DNA of 64,000 nt from DASQDN01 sp963833675 (GTDB taxonomy: Bacteria; Acidobacteriota; Terriglobia; Bryobacterales; Bryobacteraceae): assembly GCA_963833675.1 (NCBI GenBank), contig CAWHYW010000045.1:30541-94540 (forward strand). The letters are read 5' to 3'. This document shows positions 48,139-56,053 of this stretch, piece after piece. The position numbers were made by a program, and so were the translations under genes. The stretch's first letter is position 1. Each line of letters begins with the position of its first letter. The notes under the pieces were generated by a model. The model did not search any database, had not been told where the DNA came from, and was given only the letters and a program-made list of their open reading frames with translations.

Positions 48139-48540
48139 TTAGAGCTTTCCTAACCGCGCGCGCAGGATCAACCGCATCACTAACATTTCGATCGCCTCGC
48201 GTGCAGCGCGAAAGTCGTCTTCGGTGCCGCCCATCGGATCGTCAACCTTCCATTCTTCTACGGGCACTCCGATCGTTTTCGGCAAACCCGCGCCCGACAT
48301 GTTCACGATCAGATCGTATTTCTGTAAATCGAGGTCGCGGAAATGCCTTGGGAAATGGTCTCCCAAGTCAACGTTCTTCTCCTGCAGAACACTACGAGTA
48401 AAGGGTGTCGTGTTCATCGCAGGAGTTAGGCCGGCGCTACCGACTTCGAGCACATCCGAGCCGTACTTGCGCGCCATTGCTTCCGCCATCGGGGAACGGC
48501 AGATGTTACCGAGGCAGAGAAATAGAACTCGCTTTTTCAT
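48139..48540 (-). CDS. Low-molecular-weight protein-tyrosine-phosphatase-like protein
   Basis: A 133-residue protein with the phosphatase loop at its N-terminus: C9-L-G-N-I-C-R15-S, the CX5R motif with the second cysteine seen in LMW-PTPs and related arsenate reductases. GSAGLTPAMNTTPFTRSVL and KYDLIVNMSGAGLP follow, and the DP acid motif is in WKVDDPMGG (around residues 100-102). A tyrosine-phosphatase role and an ArsC-type arsenate reductase role both fit; no ars genes are nearby. The start overlaps the end of pdxT by 4 bases, so it is transcribed with the vitamin B6 genes. Confidence 0.85.
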   Translation of the reverse strand: MKKRVLFLCLGNICRSPMAEAMARKYGSDVLEVGSAGLTPAMNTTPFTRSVLQEKNVDLGDHFPRHFRDLDLQKYDLIVNMSGAGLPKTIGVPVEEWKVDDPMGGTEDDFRAAREAIEMLVMRLILRARLGKL

Positions 48541-49119
48541 TCGACTTTATCGAGAAATAACCGGTGAATTCGATCGTCTTTGCCTAATTCGGGGTGAAAC
48601 GTAGCCGCCAGATGATGGCCTTGTTCTACCAGCACCGGATCGCCATTGTAACGGGCCAATACCTTGGTTTCAGGACCGACTGTACGAATGATTGGAGCGC
48701 GGATGAACACGGCTTCTAAGTCTCCGCCCTCTATCTCCGGCTGTAAGATGCACGATACGGCTGTCCAATTGTCTTCCATAGCCGTTACGTTCAACCTCGA
48801 TATCCATCAGTCCCAGCGACTCCTGGATCGGATTAGTCACCTGTTTCGCAACGAGAATTGCGCCCGCGCACGTGCCGAATATCGGCTTCGATTCGGCGAA
48901 TTGCCGGAGTGGTTCTTTGAGCCCGGTCGCATCCAACAGTTTGAGCATGGTAGTGCTCTCGCCTCCCGGAATAACGAGACCCTGGATGCTCTCCAAGTCT
49001 CCGGCGTTTCGCACTTCGATGACTTCGGCGCCCGCCCGTTCGAGCGCCTTTTCATGCGCTTCGAAATCGCCCTGCAGGGCGAGCACACCAATCCGCTTCT
49101 TCACTTCCTTACCAGCCAC
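48537..49119 (-). CDS. pdxT: Pyridoxal 5'-phosphate synthase glutaminase subunit (single frameshift)
   Basis: The first frame shows RIGVLALQGDFEAHEKALER, GLVIPGGESTTMLKLL and the nucleophile C84 in GTCAGAI, followed by LGLMDIEVERNGYGRQLDS. After a break near 48757 the protein continues GGDLEAVFIRAPIIRTVGP and GHHLAATFHPELGKDDR, which supplies the His-Glu of the catalytic triad, ending at 48537. Total about 194 residues, the family length. It hydrolyses glutamine and feeds ammonia to PdxS. The GTG at 49119 overlaps pdxS by 11 bases; an internal GTG at 49104 is an alternative start. Confidence 0.92.
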
Positions 49120-49993
49120 GCGTTTGCAGCAATTCCCCCTCAGACATCTTGGTAATATCGAGGCCCGGCATTGCCATGCCGAGATCTTCGCTCGCTTCGA
49201 GCAGTTTCGCAGGGTCTTTGTAGTAGGTCGCGGCCTTCACGATTGCCCGAGCCCGAGCTTCGGGATCCGAAGACTTGAAGATGCCCGAACCCACGAACAC
49301 AGCTTCGGCCCCAAGTTGCATCACCAGCGCGGCATCGGCTGGAGTCGCAATCCCTCCTGCCGAGAAGTTGGGCACGGGCAGCTTGCCGTTTTCAGCTACA
49401 TACTGCACGAGCTCCAGCGGCGCCTGATGCTTCTTCGCTTCCGCCATCAGCTCTTCCTTGCCGAGCACCGTAAGCTGCTTCATCTCTTTTACGATCGTGC
49501 GAATGTGGCGAACCGCTTCCACAATATTGCCCGATCCCGCCTCGCCTTTGGTGCGAATCATCGCCGCGCCTTCAGCGATCCGCCGCAGCGCTTCACCCAG
49601 GTTGCGCGCGCCGCATACAAAGGGCACGCGGAAATCGCGCTTGTCGATGTGGTGCTCTTCATCGGCAGGCGTGAGGACTTCGCTTTCATCGATGTAATCG
49701 ACTTCGAGAGATTCGAGAATCCGAGCCTCCATGAAGTGGCCGATACGCGCTTTCGCCATCACCGGAATGGAAACCGTTTGCATGATCTCCCGGATTTTGC
49801 TGATGGGCGCCATACGAGCTACGCCGCCCTCTTTCCGAATATCAGAGGGGACACGCTCCAACGCCATCACCGCGGTCGCGCCGGCTTTCTCTGCGATCAC
49901 CGCCTGCTCGGCGTTAGTGACGTCCATAATCACGCCGCCTTTAAGCATTTCCGCTAAGCCGACTTTCAATCGAAATTGCTCATCCAAATACAT
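49109..49993 (-). CDS. pdxS: Pyridoxal 5'-phosphate synthase lyase subunit
   Basis: A 294-residue PdxS/SNZ protein: AEMLKGGVIMDVTNAEQAVI with D24, the Schiff-base lysine K81 in PVMAKARIGHF, K149 in MIRTKGEAGSGN, and the conserved HHIDKRDFRVPFVCGARNLGE and FSAGGIATPADAALVMQLGA. It makes PLP directly from ribose 5-phosphate, glyceraldehyde 3-phosphate and ammonia delivered by PdxT (deoxyxylulose-5-phosphate-independent pathway). A strong AGGAGG ribosome site is 5 bases before the ATG. It lies 9 bases after pdxR and overlaps pdxT. Confidence 0.97.
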   Translation of the reverse strand: MYLDEQFRLKVGLAEMLKGGVIMDVTNAEQAVIAEKAGATAVMALERVPSDIRKEGGVARMAPISKIREIMQTVSIPVMAKARIGHFMEARILESLEVDYIDESEVLTPADEEHHIDKRDFRVPFVCGARNLGEALRRIAEGAAMIRTKGEAGSGNIVEAVRHIRTIVKEMKQLTVLGKEELMAEAKKHQAPLELVQYVAENGKLPVPNFSAGGIATPADAALVMQLGAEAVFVGSGIFKSSDPEARARAIVKAATYYKDPAKLLEASEDLGMAMPGLDITKMSEGELLQTRGW

Positions 49994-50002
49994 CCTGTCC
50001 TC

Positions 50003-51409
50003 CTAAACGAGCGCCGACGCGGCCTCGAAACGCGAGATGCTGCGCGACCTCTCTAACTCTTCCTGAAATAACCGGCCCAGCCGTTCGATGCCCGTTTCGA
50101 TAAGCTTTGGAGGCAACCCTCCGAAGCTGAGTCGAAGTGTTCGCGCATCGTGCGGCCCGACGGCAAAATGCTTCCCAGGCACATACGAAACACCCTCGCG
50201 TTGCGCCCGGGAGAGCAACTCGACTGTATCCAATGGTTCAGGCAACCGAACCCAAATGCTCATTCCGCCTTCGGGGCGCGTTAGCGCAGTCCCGACCGGC
50301 AAATGTTTCTCACACGCGGAGAGCGCGGCTTCCAAACGCTCGCGCCCGGCTTTGCGCGTCCGATTCATGTGCTCGGCCAACCGGCCCGATTCGGCGAATC
50401 GTAACAGCACGCCCTGCGATAACTGATCCGTATGCAAGTCGCACCATTGGCGAGCTTCCGTCAAGTCCGCGATTAATGGCTTCGGCGCGATGATCCAGCC
50501 CACACGTAATCCAGGGAACGCGACCTTCGAGAAGCTGCGCAGCAGCACCGTTCCACCGAGTTGCTTCACTGTCGTCACACTCTCTCCGACGTATCTAAGC
50601 CCACCATAGATGTCGTTCTCGATGAGCAGCACACGAAATTGTTGAGCGAGCCTGGCAATCTCCTCACGCGATCGAAGCGGGAGCGTCGCGCCTGTTGGAT
50701 TCTGGAAGTTCGGCGTCAGTAGCGCAATCTTCGGCCGGTCTTGCGCGAAGACTCTCGCCAACTGCTCGACATCAATGCCGTGCTCAAGTACAGGCACTGG
50801 CGCCAAACGGATGTCGGACCTGCGAAACACGTTGCGCTGCCCGTGGTAAACGGGATCCTCAATTGCGACTGTTGTGCCTGCGGGAGCAAGCACCCGCTGC
50901 AGCAAATCGAGCGCTTGCTGACACCCGCTGGTGATCAGAATGTCGTCGTCGGGACCAGCAGTGCCTTCCTCGCGCGCTTGTTTTAGGAGGTAATGCCGAA
51001 GCGGTGGAAAGCCGGCAGGCGAGCCAAGCTGAAGGATGGCGGTAGCCGTCGGACCGGAGATCACTTCACGGCACGTAGTTTGGAACGCTGCTACTGGAAA
51101 ATCGTCCTGCGCGGGTCTTGATGAGGCAAAGCTGATCAGCGAAGTATCAGTCGTGCTCGGGATGGAGGCGTAATGCACAAAACTACCCCGACCGACGTGG
51201 CCCTTGATCAACCCTTCAGATTCGAGAATTTCATAGGCGGCAGAAATGGTGGTCCGGTTCAGTCCAAGTTGGCCAGCCAATTCTCGTGTCGGAGGGAGTC
51301 GATCACCATCAAGCAGGGTCCCGGTACGAATCTGCTCGATAATTTGATCGGCTAGCTGACGATAAATCGGAATGGATGATCTCTCGTCGAATTGGACGCT
51401 CGTCAGCAT
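50003..51409 (-). CDS. pdxR: MocR/PdxR-type transcription regulator (GntR HTH plus class I aminotransferase domain)
   Basis: A protein of about 468 residues. The N-terminal winged helix (SIPIYRQLADQIIEQIRTG, LPPTRELAGQLGLNRTTISA, EGLIKGHVGRGSFV) is joined to an aminotransferase-like domain with ITSGCQQALDLLQRVLAPAG, IEDPVYHGQRNVF, TPNFQNPTGATL and the PLP lysine in LLRSFSKVAFPGLRVGW. Such regulators sense PLP. Its position 9 bases upstream of pdxS on the same strand supports the PdxR name, though co-directional placement differs from the divergent pairs of Actinobacteria. The ATG at 51409 begins MLTSVQFDERSSIPIYRQ; an upstream ATG at 51580 would run into the divergent gene. Confidence 0.88.
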   Translation of the reverse strand: MLTSVQFDERSSIPIYRQLADQIIEQIRTGTLLDGDRLPPTRELAGQLGLNRTTISAAYEILESEGLIKGHVGRGSFVHYASIPSTTDTSLISFASSRPAQDDFPVAAFQTTCREVISGPTATAILQLGSPAGFPPLRHYLLKQAREEGTAGPDDDILITSGCQQALDLLQRVLAPAGTTVAIEDPVYHGQRNVFRRSDIRLAPVPVLEHGIDVEQLARVFAQDRPKIALLTPNFQNPTGATLPLRSREEIARLAQQFRVLLIENDIYGGLRYVGESVTTVKQLGGTVLLRSFSKVAFPGLRVGWIIAPKPLIADLTEARQWCDLHTDQLSQGVLLRFAESGRLAEHMNRTRKAGRERLEAALSACEKHLPVGTALTRPEGGMSIWVRLPEPLDTVELLSRAQREGVSYVPGKHFAVGPHDARTLRLSFGGLPPKLIETGIERLGRLFQEELERSRSISRFEAASALV

Positions 51410-51461
51410 GCCATTAAGATTGACAGAATAACAAATTGGATGATTCGAGGCAACTGATAGA

Positions 51462-52448
51462 ATGGATACGACCATGGTTGCTCGTCTGGCCGTCTGTGCC
51501 GCCATAGTATGTCTCTTGTCGGCGGATTGGGCCATTGCCGCTAAGAAGAAGAAACCGAAGAAAGAACCGCCCGAGGTCACACAGGTTCTCGACCTCCCGA
51601 AAGACCCGCCGCAGGCCGTTGCCGCGCCCGCCGATCGTCTGGTCTTTCACGTTTCTCCGTTGTCAAACAAGGGACTTCTGTCACCTCAGATTCGGGACGG
51701 TGTCAAGGCTCTTTGGAACTCGGCCAAAGGGGCGCAGATTGTAAAGATTCGGGCGTTCGTAGCCGGTTCTGGCGATATGAGGCGAGTGCCGATGATCGTG
51801 AGCGACATGTTCTCCGACAAGAAGCTTCCTATTCCCGCCGTATCGGTCATTCAGGTGGGCAGTCTGCCGATGGATGGAGCGCAGGTGGTGCTCGAGTCGA
51901 TTGCCGTGGATAAGAAGGTGGTCAATCCTAACGGAGTTGTCTTTCTGCCGGGATTCAAGCCGGGGAACGCCGGGGTCGAACCGCGAGCCATTACTTGCTT
52001 TATGAACTCGCTTGACAAGGCTGCCGATCTGCGTACTAAGTTCGCAACGGCGTACCCTAAGGCAGTCTCCAACTTCGTTCAACTTCGACGCGATACGTTT
52101 GGCGACGCCTATGAATGCGAGGCAATCGCAGCCGCCCAGCCAGGACAGGGAGTCACGGGCAAAATCGCGATCACGGGAACTCAGCTTGCGTTCGGAAGCG
52201 GGGAAGACGATTCACGTCTCGCCTTTCAGAGATTGGAAAAAGCTTTGACACCGGTGGGGGGCAAACTGACGGACACGGTCTGGGTACAGTTCTATCCGTT
52301 ATCAGGTAAAGCAGCCGAGAGTATCCGCAAAATTCAATACGACTTTTTCCAAAAGAAGAAGACACCGGCAAGCAAGCTATTAGTATTCGAGGGGTTGCCC
52401 TCGATGGACGCGCAGTTCGGTTTAGAAGTGATCACCGAATCGAATTAG
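51462..52448 (+). CDS. Secreted protein with tandem Rid (YjgF)-like domains
   Basis: A 328-residue protein with a signal peptide (RLAVCAAIVCLLSADWAIAA), a very basic KKKKPKKEPP linker and two domains resembling the Rid/YjgF fold. The first has IPAVSVIQVGSLPMDGAQVV and LESIAV; the second GKLTDTVWVQFYPLSGKAAE and PASKLLVFEGLPSMDAQFGL. Both end with the pattern P-x-x-x-V-L-P-x-D-A seen in Rid trimers. Cytosolic RidA deaminates reactive enamine/imine intermediates from PLP enzymes. An exported double version is unusual and its role is unknown. It is divergent from pdxR (52 bases) and its 3' end overlaps ypdA by 17 bases. Confidence 0.72.
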   Translation: MDTTMVARLAVCAAIVCLLSADWAIAAKKKKPKKEPPEVTQVLDLPKDPPQAVAAPADRLVFHVSPLSNKGLLSPQIRDGVKALWNSAKGAQIVKIRAFVAGSGDMRRVPMIVSDMFSDKKLPIPAVSVIQVGSLPMDGAQVVLESIAVDKKVVNPNGVVFLPGFKPGNAGVEPRAITCFMNSLDKAADLRTKFATAYPKAVSNFVQLRRDTFGDAYECEAIAAAQPGQGVTGKIAITGTQLAFGSGEDDSRLAFQRLEKALTPVGGKLTDTVWVQFYPLSGKAAESIRKIQYDFFQKKKTPASKLLVFEGLPSMDAQFGLEVITESN

Positions 52449-53412
52449 CAATCGCGTCGGCGATCTTCTTGCCGTGAAAGCGGCCGTTCTCGATGAAGAT
52501 CTCGTTGGTGTGCATTCCGGCCACGATTACTCCAGCCAGATAGATTCCCTTCCGCTCGCTTTCCAGCGTTTCCTCATCGGTCAAGGGCCTCTGCGTGTGC
52601 GGCTGCAGTGTGATGCCCATCGAGGCGAGAAACGGCAGATCGGGCTGATAACCGATCATCGCCAGCACGAAATCGTTTTTGAGTTCGATCTCTTTATCCG
52701 GCGTACGCACTGTAATCGAATCGGGACGAATCTGTGTAACTTGCGAGTGAAAGTATCCGGGAATCTCGCCATTCTTGATCCGGTTTTCAATATTGGGCTT
52801 GATCCAGTACTTCACGTTGTTGTGAATACCCGGGCCGCGGTGAATCAGCGTCACACGAGCACCTGTCCACCACAACTCGAGCGCTGCGATCGCGGCAGAA
52901 TTCTTCGCGCCGATGATCGCAACGTCGTGGTCGTAGAAAGGGTGGGCTTCCTTGTAGTAATGGATCACCTTCGGTAGATCGGAGCCCGGACAGTCCAGCG
53001 TGCGCGGCACATCGTAGTAGCCCGTCGCGACGACGATCTTCTTCGCCATGTAACATTGCTCGACATCTAATCGGTCTCGCGTCGATACGACAAAGGAGCT
53101 GTCTTTGCCGGTCACTGACAAGACCGTCTCGTATTGATGAATGTTTAGCTTGTAATGATCCGCAACACGACGGTAGTACTTCAGCGCTTCCGTTCGATTC
53201 GGCTTGTCGTTCAAGCTGGTCATCGGGATGTCTCCGATCTCCAGCAACTCCGGCGTGGTGAAGAACACCATGTTCGTCGGGTAGTGATAGATCGAGTTGA
53301 CGACACACCCCTTCTCGATCAGAACGGCGTTGACACCGCGCTTCTTCAATTCGATGCCGCAGGCAAGGCCGGTCGGGCCGGCCCCGATCACAACAGCATC
53401 GAAGGTATTCAC
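52432..53412 (-). CDS. ypdA: YpdA-family FAD/NAD(P)-dependent reductase (putative bacillithiol disulfide reductase)
   Basis: A 326-residue two-dinucleotide-binding-domain flavoprotein: GAGPTGLACGIELKKRGVNA for FAD, GCVVNSIYHYPTNMVFFTTP, which is characteristic of YpdA, VATGYYDVPRTLDCPG, the second Rossmann motif VAIIGAKNSAAIAALELWWT, and the C-terminal GIYLAGVIVAGMHTNEIFIE. It lacks the CxxC of thioredoxin reductases, as YpdA does. In Firmicutes YpdA reduces bacillithiol disulfide with NADPH. The start overlaps the alaS stop by 4 bases, so it is coupled to alaS. The 3' end is convergent with the Rid-like gene. Confidence 0.88.
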   Translation of the reverse strand: MNTFDAVVIGAGPTGLACGIELKKRGVNAVLIEKGCVVNSIYHYPTNMVFFTTPELLEIGDIPMTSLNDKPNRTEALKYYRRVADHYKLNIHQYETVLSVTGKDSSFVVSTRDRLDVEQCYMAKKIVVATGYYDVPRTLDCPGSDLPKVIHYYKEAHPFYDHDVAIIGAKNSAAIAALELWWTGARVTLIHRGPGIHNNVKYWIKPNIENRIKNGEIPGYFHSQVTQIRPDSITVRTPDKEIELKNDFVLAMIGYQPDLPFLASMGITLQPHTQRPLTDEETLESERKGIYLAGVIVAGMHTNEIFIENGRFHGKKIADAIANSIR

Positions 53413-56009
53413 AGCATCGCCTCGACGGAGGCGTAAACATCCTCTAACGCCGCGGGAAGAGCATCGGGTTTGGATCCGCCCGCTTCGGCCATATCAGGCC
53501 GGCCTCCGCCCTTGCCGCCTACGGCGGCAGCTACCGAGCCCGCGAGTTTTCCGGCATGCACCTTCGACGTCAGATCCTTGGTGACGGCGGAGATGATTGC
53601 CACGTTCGAATCGGCAGCCGTCGCGAGCACCACAATGCCCGTCTTCCACTTGTTGCGGAATGAATCCGCCAACTCGCGCAACTGAGACCGGTCGAGCCCA
53701 TCGACACGCGCCGACAGCACCTTCACGCCCTTGAGCGTGCGCGCCGATCCTTCCAGAGTCGCGACTTGCGCATGGGCAAGTTTGGATTTGAGCTGATCGA
53801 TATGCTTCTCCTGCGACTTGATCTGACGGTTGAGCTTCTCGATCTGCTCGGACATGGTGGACTTCTCTTCTTCAAGCCGCCGCACAACGGCGTCGCCGGT
53901 GAGAGCTTCGATGCGCCGAACTCCGTGCGAGATGCCACTCTCATACACGACCTTGCAGACTCCGATGTCTCCGGTGCGGCGGACGTGCGTGCCGCCGCAC
54001 AGTTCGCGACTGAACGATCCGTCTCCGACCGACACGACGCGAACCTTATCCCCGTACTTCTCGCCAAACAGCGCCATCGCGCCGGTCTTAAGAGCGTCGT
54101 CGATGCTCATCACGTCGGTGCGCATCTCGATGTTGGCGAGAATCGAGTCGTTTATCAATCGTTCGATATCCTTCAACTGCTCACGGTCGACGGGAGCGTA
54201 ATGCGTGAAGTCGAAGCGGAGTCGTGATGGCTCGACGACGCTGCCCGCCTGCTTAACATGTTTGCCGAGCACATCGCGCAGGGCAGCGTGCAGCAAATGC
54301 GTAGCAGTGTGATTGCGCATCGTCGGGTTCCTCTTGTCCGGATCGACGCGCGCGTGCAATCCAAACTGCTTCACCATCGTCGCGACGGTATGAACCCGGT
54401 GGACGTTCAATCCTTTTACGGGAGCGTATGTCCCAATGACATCCGCGAGCTTATTGCCTTCTTCGTCATAGAAGGCGCCTTGGTCCCCAACCTGGCCGCC
54501 TGCTTCCGCATAGAAGGGCGTCATGTCGAGCACGACCTCTCCGTCTAAGCCGGCGGGCAACTCATCCACAAGCTTGTTATCTCTCAACAGCGCGATGACA
54601 TTCGCGTAATGCTCCAGCGTGTCATAGCCGTAGAACTTCGTTGGATGCGACGCGTAAAGCTCCTGGTAGATGGGCGCTACCGAAGTCTTGTCGCCGCCTT
54701 TCCAGCTTGCGCGCGCTCGTTCGCGCTGCCGCTCCATCTCGGTGTCGAAACCGGCGCGATCGATCTGCAGCCCGAACTCGCGCGCCATCTCTTCCTGTTC
54801 ATCGATGGCGAGACCGAACGTGTCGTACAACTTGAACGCTGCCGCTCCGCCGAGCACACCGCCCTGCGCGGTTTTAGCTTCGTCATGGAACACGCGCTCA
54901 GCCACCTGGAAGGTGTTGGCGTAGCGCACTTCCTCTTCCCTGACGACACGCGCTACCCGGTCCATGCTCTCGAGCATCTCCGGATACGCCGGCTTCATAT
55001 AATCGGCGACGAAGCCGGTGAGCTTGTACAGGAACGGCTCTTCGATGCCGATCATTCGCGCGTTGCGCATCGCTCGCCGCATGATCTTGCGCAGCACATA
55101 TCCGCGTCCTTCATTGGACGGAATGACACCATCGTTGATCAGGAATGCAGCGGCTCGCGAATGATCGGCGCAGATGCGGAGGGTGGTTGCAATACGCTCG
55201 CTTTGTGCATACTCAACACGAAATAGCTTGGCAGCGTGCTCAATGATCGGCCACAACAGATCCGTTTCGTAGTTGCTGAGCTTGCCCTGCATCACAGCCG
55301 CGATACGTTCCAAGCCCATGCCCGTGTCGATCGACGGACGGGGTAGAGGCGTTAAGACCCCTTCCGCCGAGCGGTCGAACTGCATGAAGACCAGGTTCCA
55401 GATCTCGACGAAACGGCCGCCTCCATCATCGGGGAATTCTTCGTTCTCGCGGCCGGGTTCCGCAGCCGACGGACCGTAATCGTAGTGAATCTCCGAGCAT
55501 GGGCCGCAGGGGCCAGTCTCACCCATCTGCCAGAAGTTATCTTTCTCATCGAGCCGAAAAATGCGATTCTTCGGAACGCCCGCCACCTTTTGCCACAACT
55601 CTTCGGCTTCGTCATCCTCGCGGAAGACCGTGACATACAACTTGTCTTTCGGCAAACCATATTCCTTCGTCAGCAGATTCCAAGCGAAGTCGATGGCATC
55701 GGACTTGAAGTAGTCGCCGAAGCTGAAGTTGCCAAGCATCTCAAAAAACGTATGGTGCCGGCGCGTGTAGCCGACATTTTCGAGATCGTTGTGTTTCCCA
55801 CCGGCCCGAACGCATTTCTGCGAAGATGTCGCGCGCGAATAGTCCCGTTTTTCCTGCCCAAGGAAAACATCCTTGAACTGGTTCATGCCGGCGTTTGTGA
55901 ACAGCAATGTCGGATCGTTGTGCGGCACGAGGGAGGAACTCCGTACCGGCCGATGCGCCCGCTCGGCAAAAAAATCCAGGAACTTTTGGCGAATTTCGTG
56001 GCCTGTCAT
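53409..56009 (-). CDS. alaS: Alanyl-tRNA synthetase
   Basis: An 866-residue enzyme with all domains. The catalytic core has RSSSLVPHNDPTLLFTNAGM, SSQKCVRAGGKHNDLENVG and RRHHTFFEMLGNFSFGDYFK, then DNFWQMGETGPCGPCSEIHY and GVIPSNEGRGYVLRKIMRRA. The editing domain has the metal motif HTATHLLHAALRD and CGGTHVRRTGDIG. The coiled-coil and C-Ala domain ends GGKGGGRPDMAEAGG. The ATG at 56009 gives the standard family start MTGHEIRQKFLDFFAERAH; an upstream in-frame start would cover the divergent SDR gene. Free of frameshifts. A near-perfect palindrome overlaps the start codon. Confidence 0.97.
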   Translation of the reverse strand: MTGHEIRQKFLDFFAERAHRPVRSSSLVPHNDPTLLFTNAGMNQFKDVFLGQEKRDYSRATSSQKCVRAGGKHNDLENVGYTRRHHTFFEMLGNFSFGDYFKSDAIDFAWNLLTKEYGLPKDKLYVTVFREDDEAEELWQKVAGVPKNRIFRLDEKDNFWQMGETGPCGPCSEIHYDYGPSAAEPGRENEEFPDDGGGRFVEIWNLVFMQFDRSAEGVLTPLPRPSIDTGMGLERIAAVMQGKLSNYETDLLWPIIEHAAKLFRVEYAQSERIATTLRICADHSRAAAFLINDGVIPSNEGRGYVLRKIMRRAMRNARMIGIEEPFLYKLTGFVADYMKPAYPEMLESMDRVARVVREEEVRYANTFQVAERVFHDEAKTAQGGVLGGAAAFKLYDTFGLAIDEQEEMAREFGLQIDRAGFDTEMERQRERARASWKGGDKTSVAPIYQELYASHPTKFYGYDTLEHYANVIALLRDNKLVDELPAGLDGEVVLDMTPFYAEAGGQVGDQGAFYDEEGNKLADVIGTYAPVKGLNVHRVHTVATMVKQFGLHARVDPDKRNPTMRNHTATHLLHAALRDVLGKHVKQAGSVVEPSRLRFDFTHYAPVDREQLKDIERLINDSILANIEMRTDVMSIDDALKTGAMALFGEKYGDKVRVVSVGDGSFSRELCGGTHVRRTGDIGVCKVVYESGISHGVRRIEALTGDAVVRRLEEEKSTMSEQIEKLNRQIKSQEKHIDQLKSKLAHAQVATLEGSARTLKGVKVLSARVDGLDRSQLRELADSFRNKWKTGIVVLATAADSNVAIISAVTKDLTSKVHAGKLAGSVAAAVGGKGGGRPDMAEAGGSKPDALPAALEDVYASVEAML

Positions 56010-56032
56010 GGGGAAATATCTATTTTCCCATG
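56007..56032. promoter_or_regulatory. 26-bp palindrome over the alaS start codon
   Basis: CATGGGGAAATA, two bases (TC), then TATTTTCCCATG form a near-perfect inverted repeat (11 of 12 positions). It covers the alaS start codon and the spacer between divergent alaS and SDR genes. Such a symmetric element fits a dimeric protein-binding site or an RNA hairpin masking the alaS start. Confidence 0.5.
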
Positions 56033-56053
56033 ATGCGGCAATAGAATGGCGGA

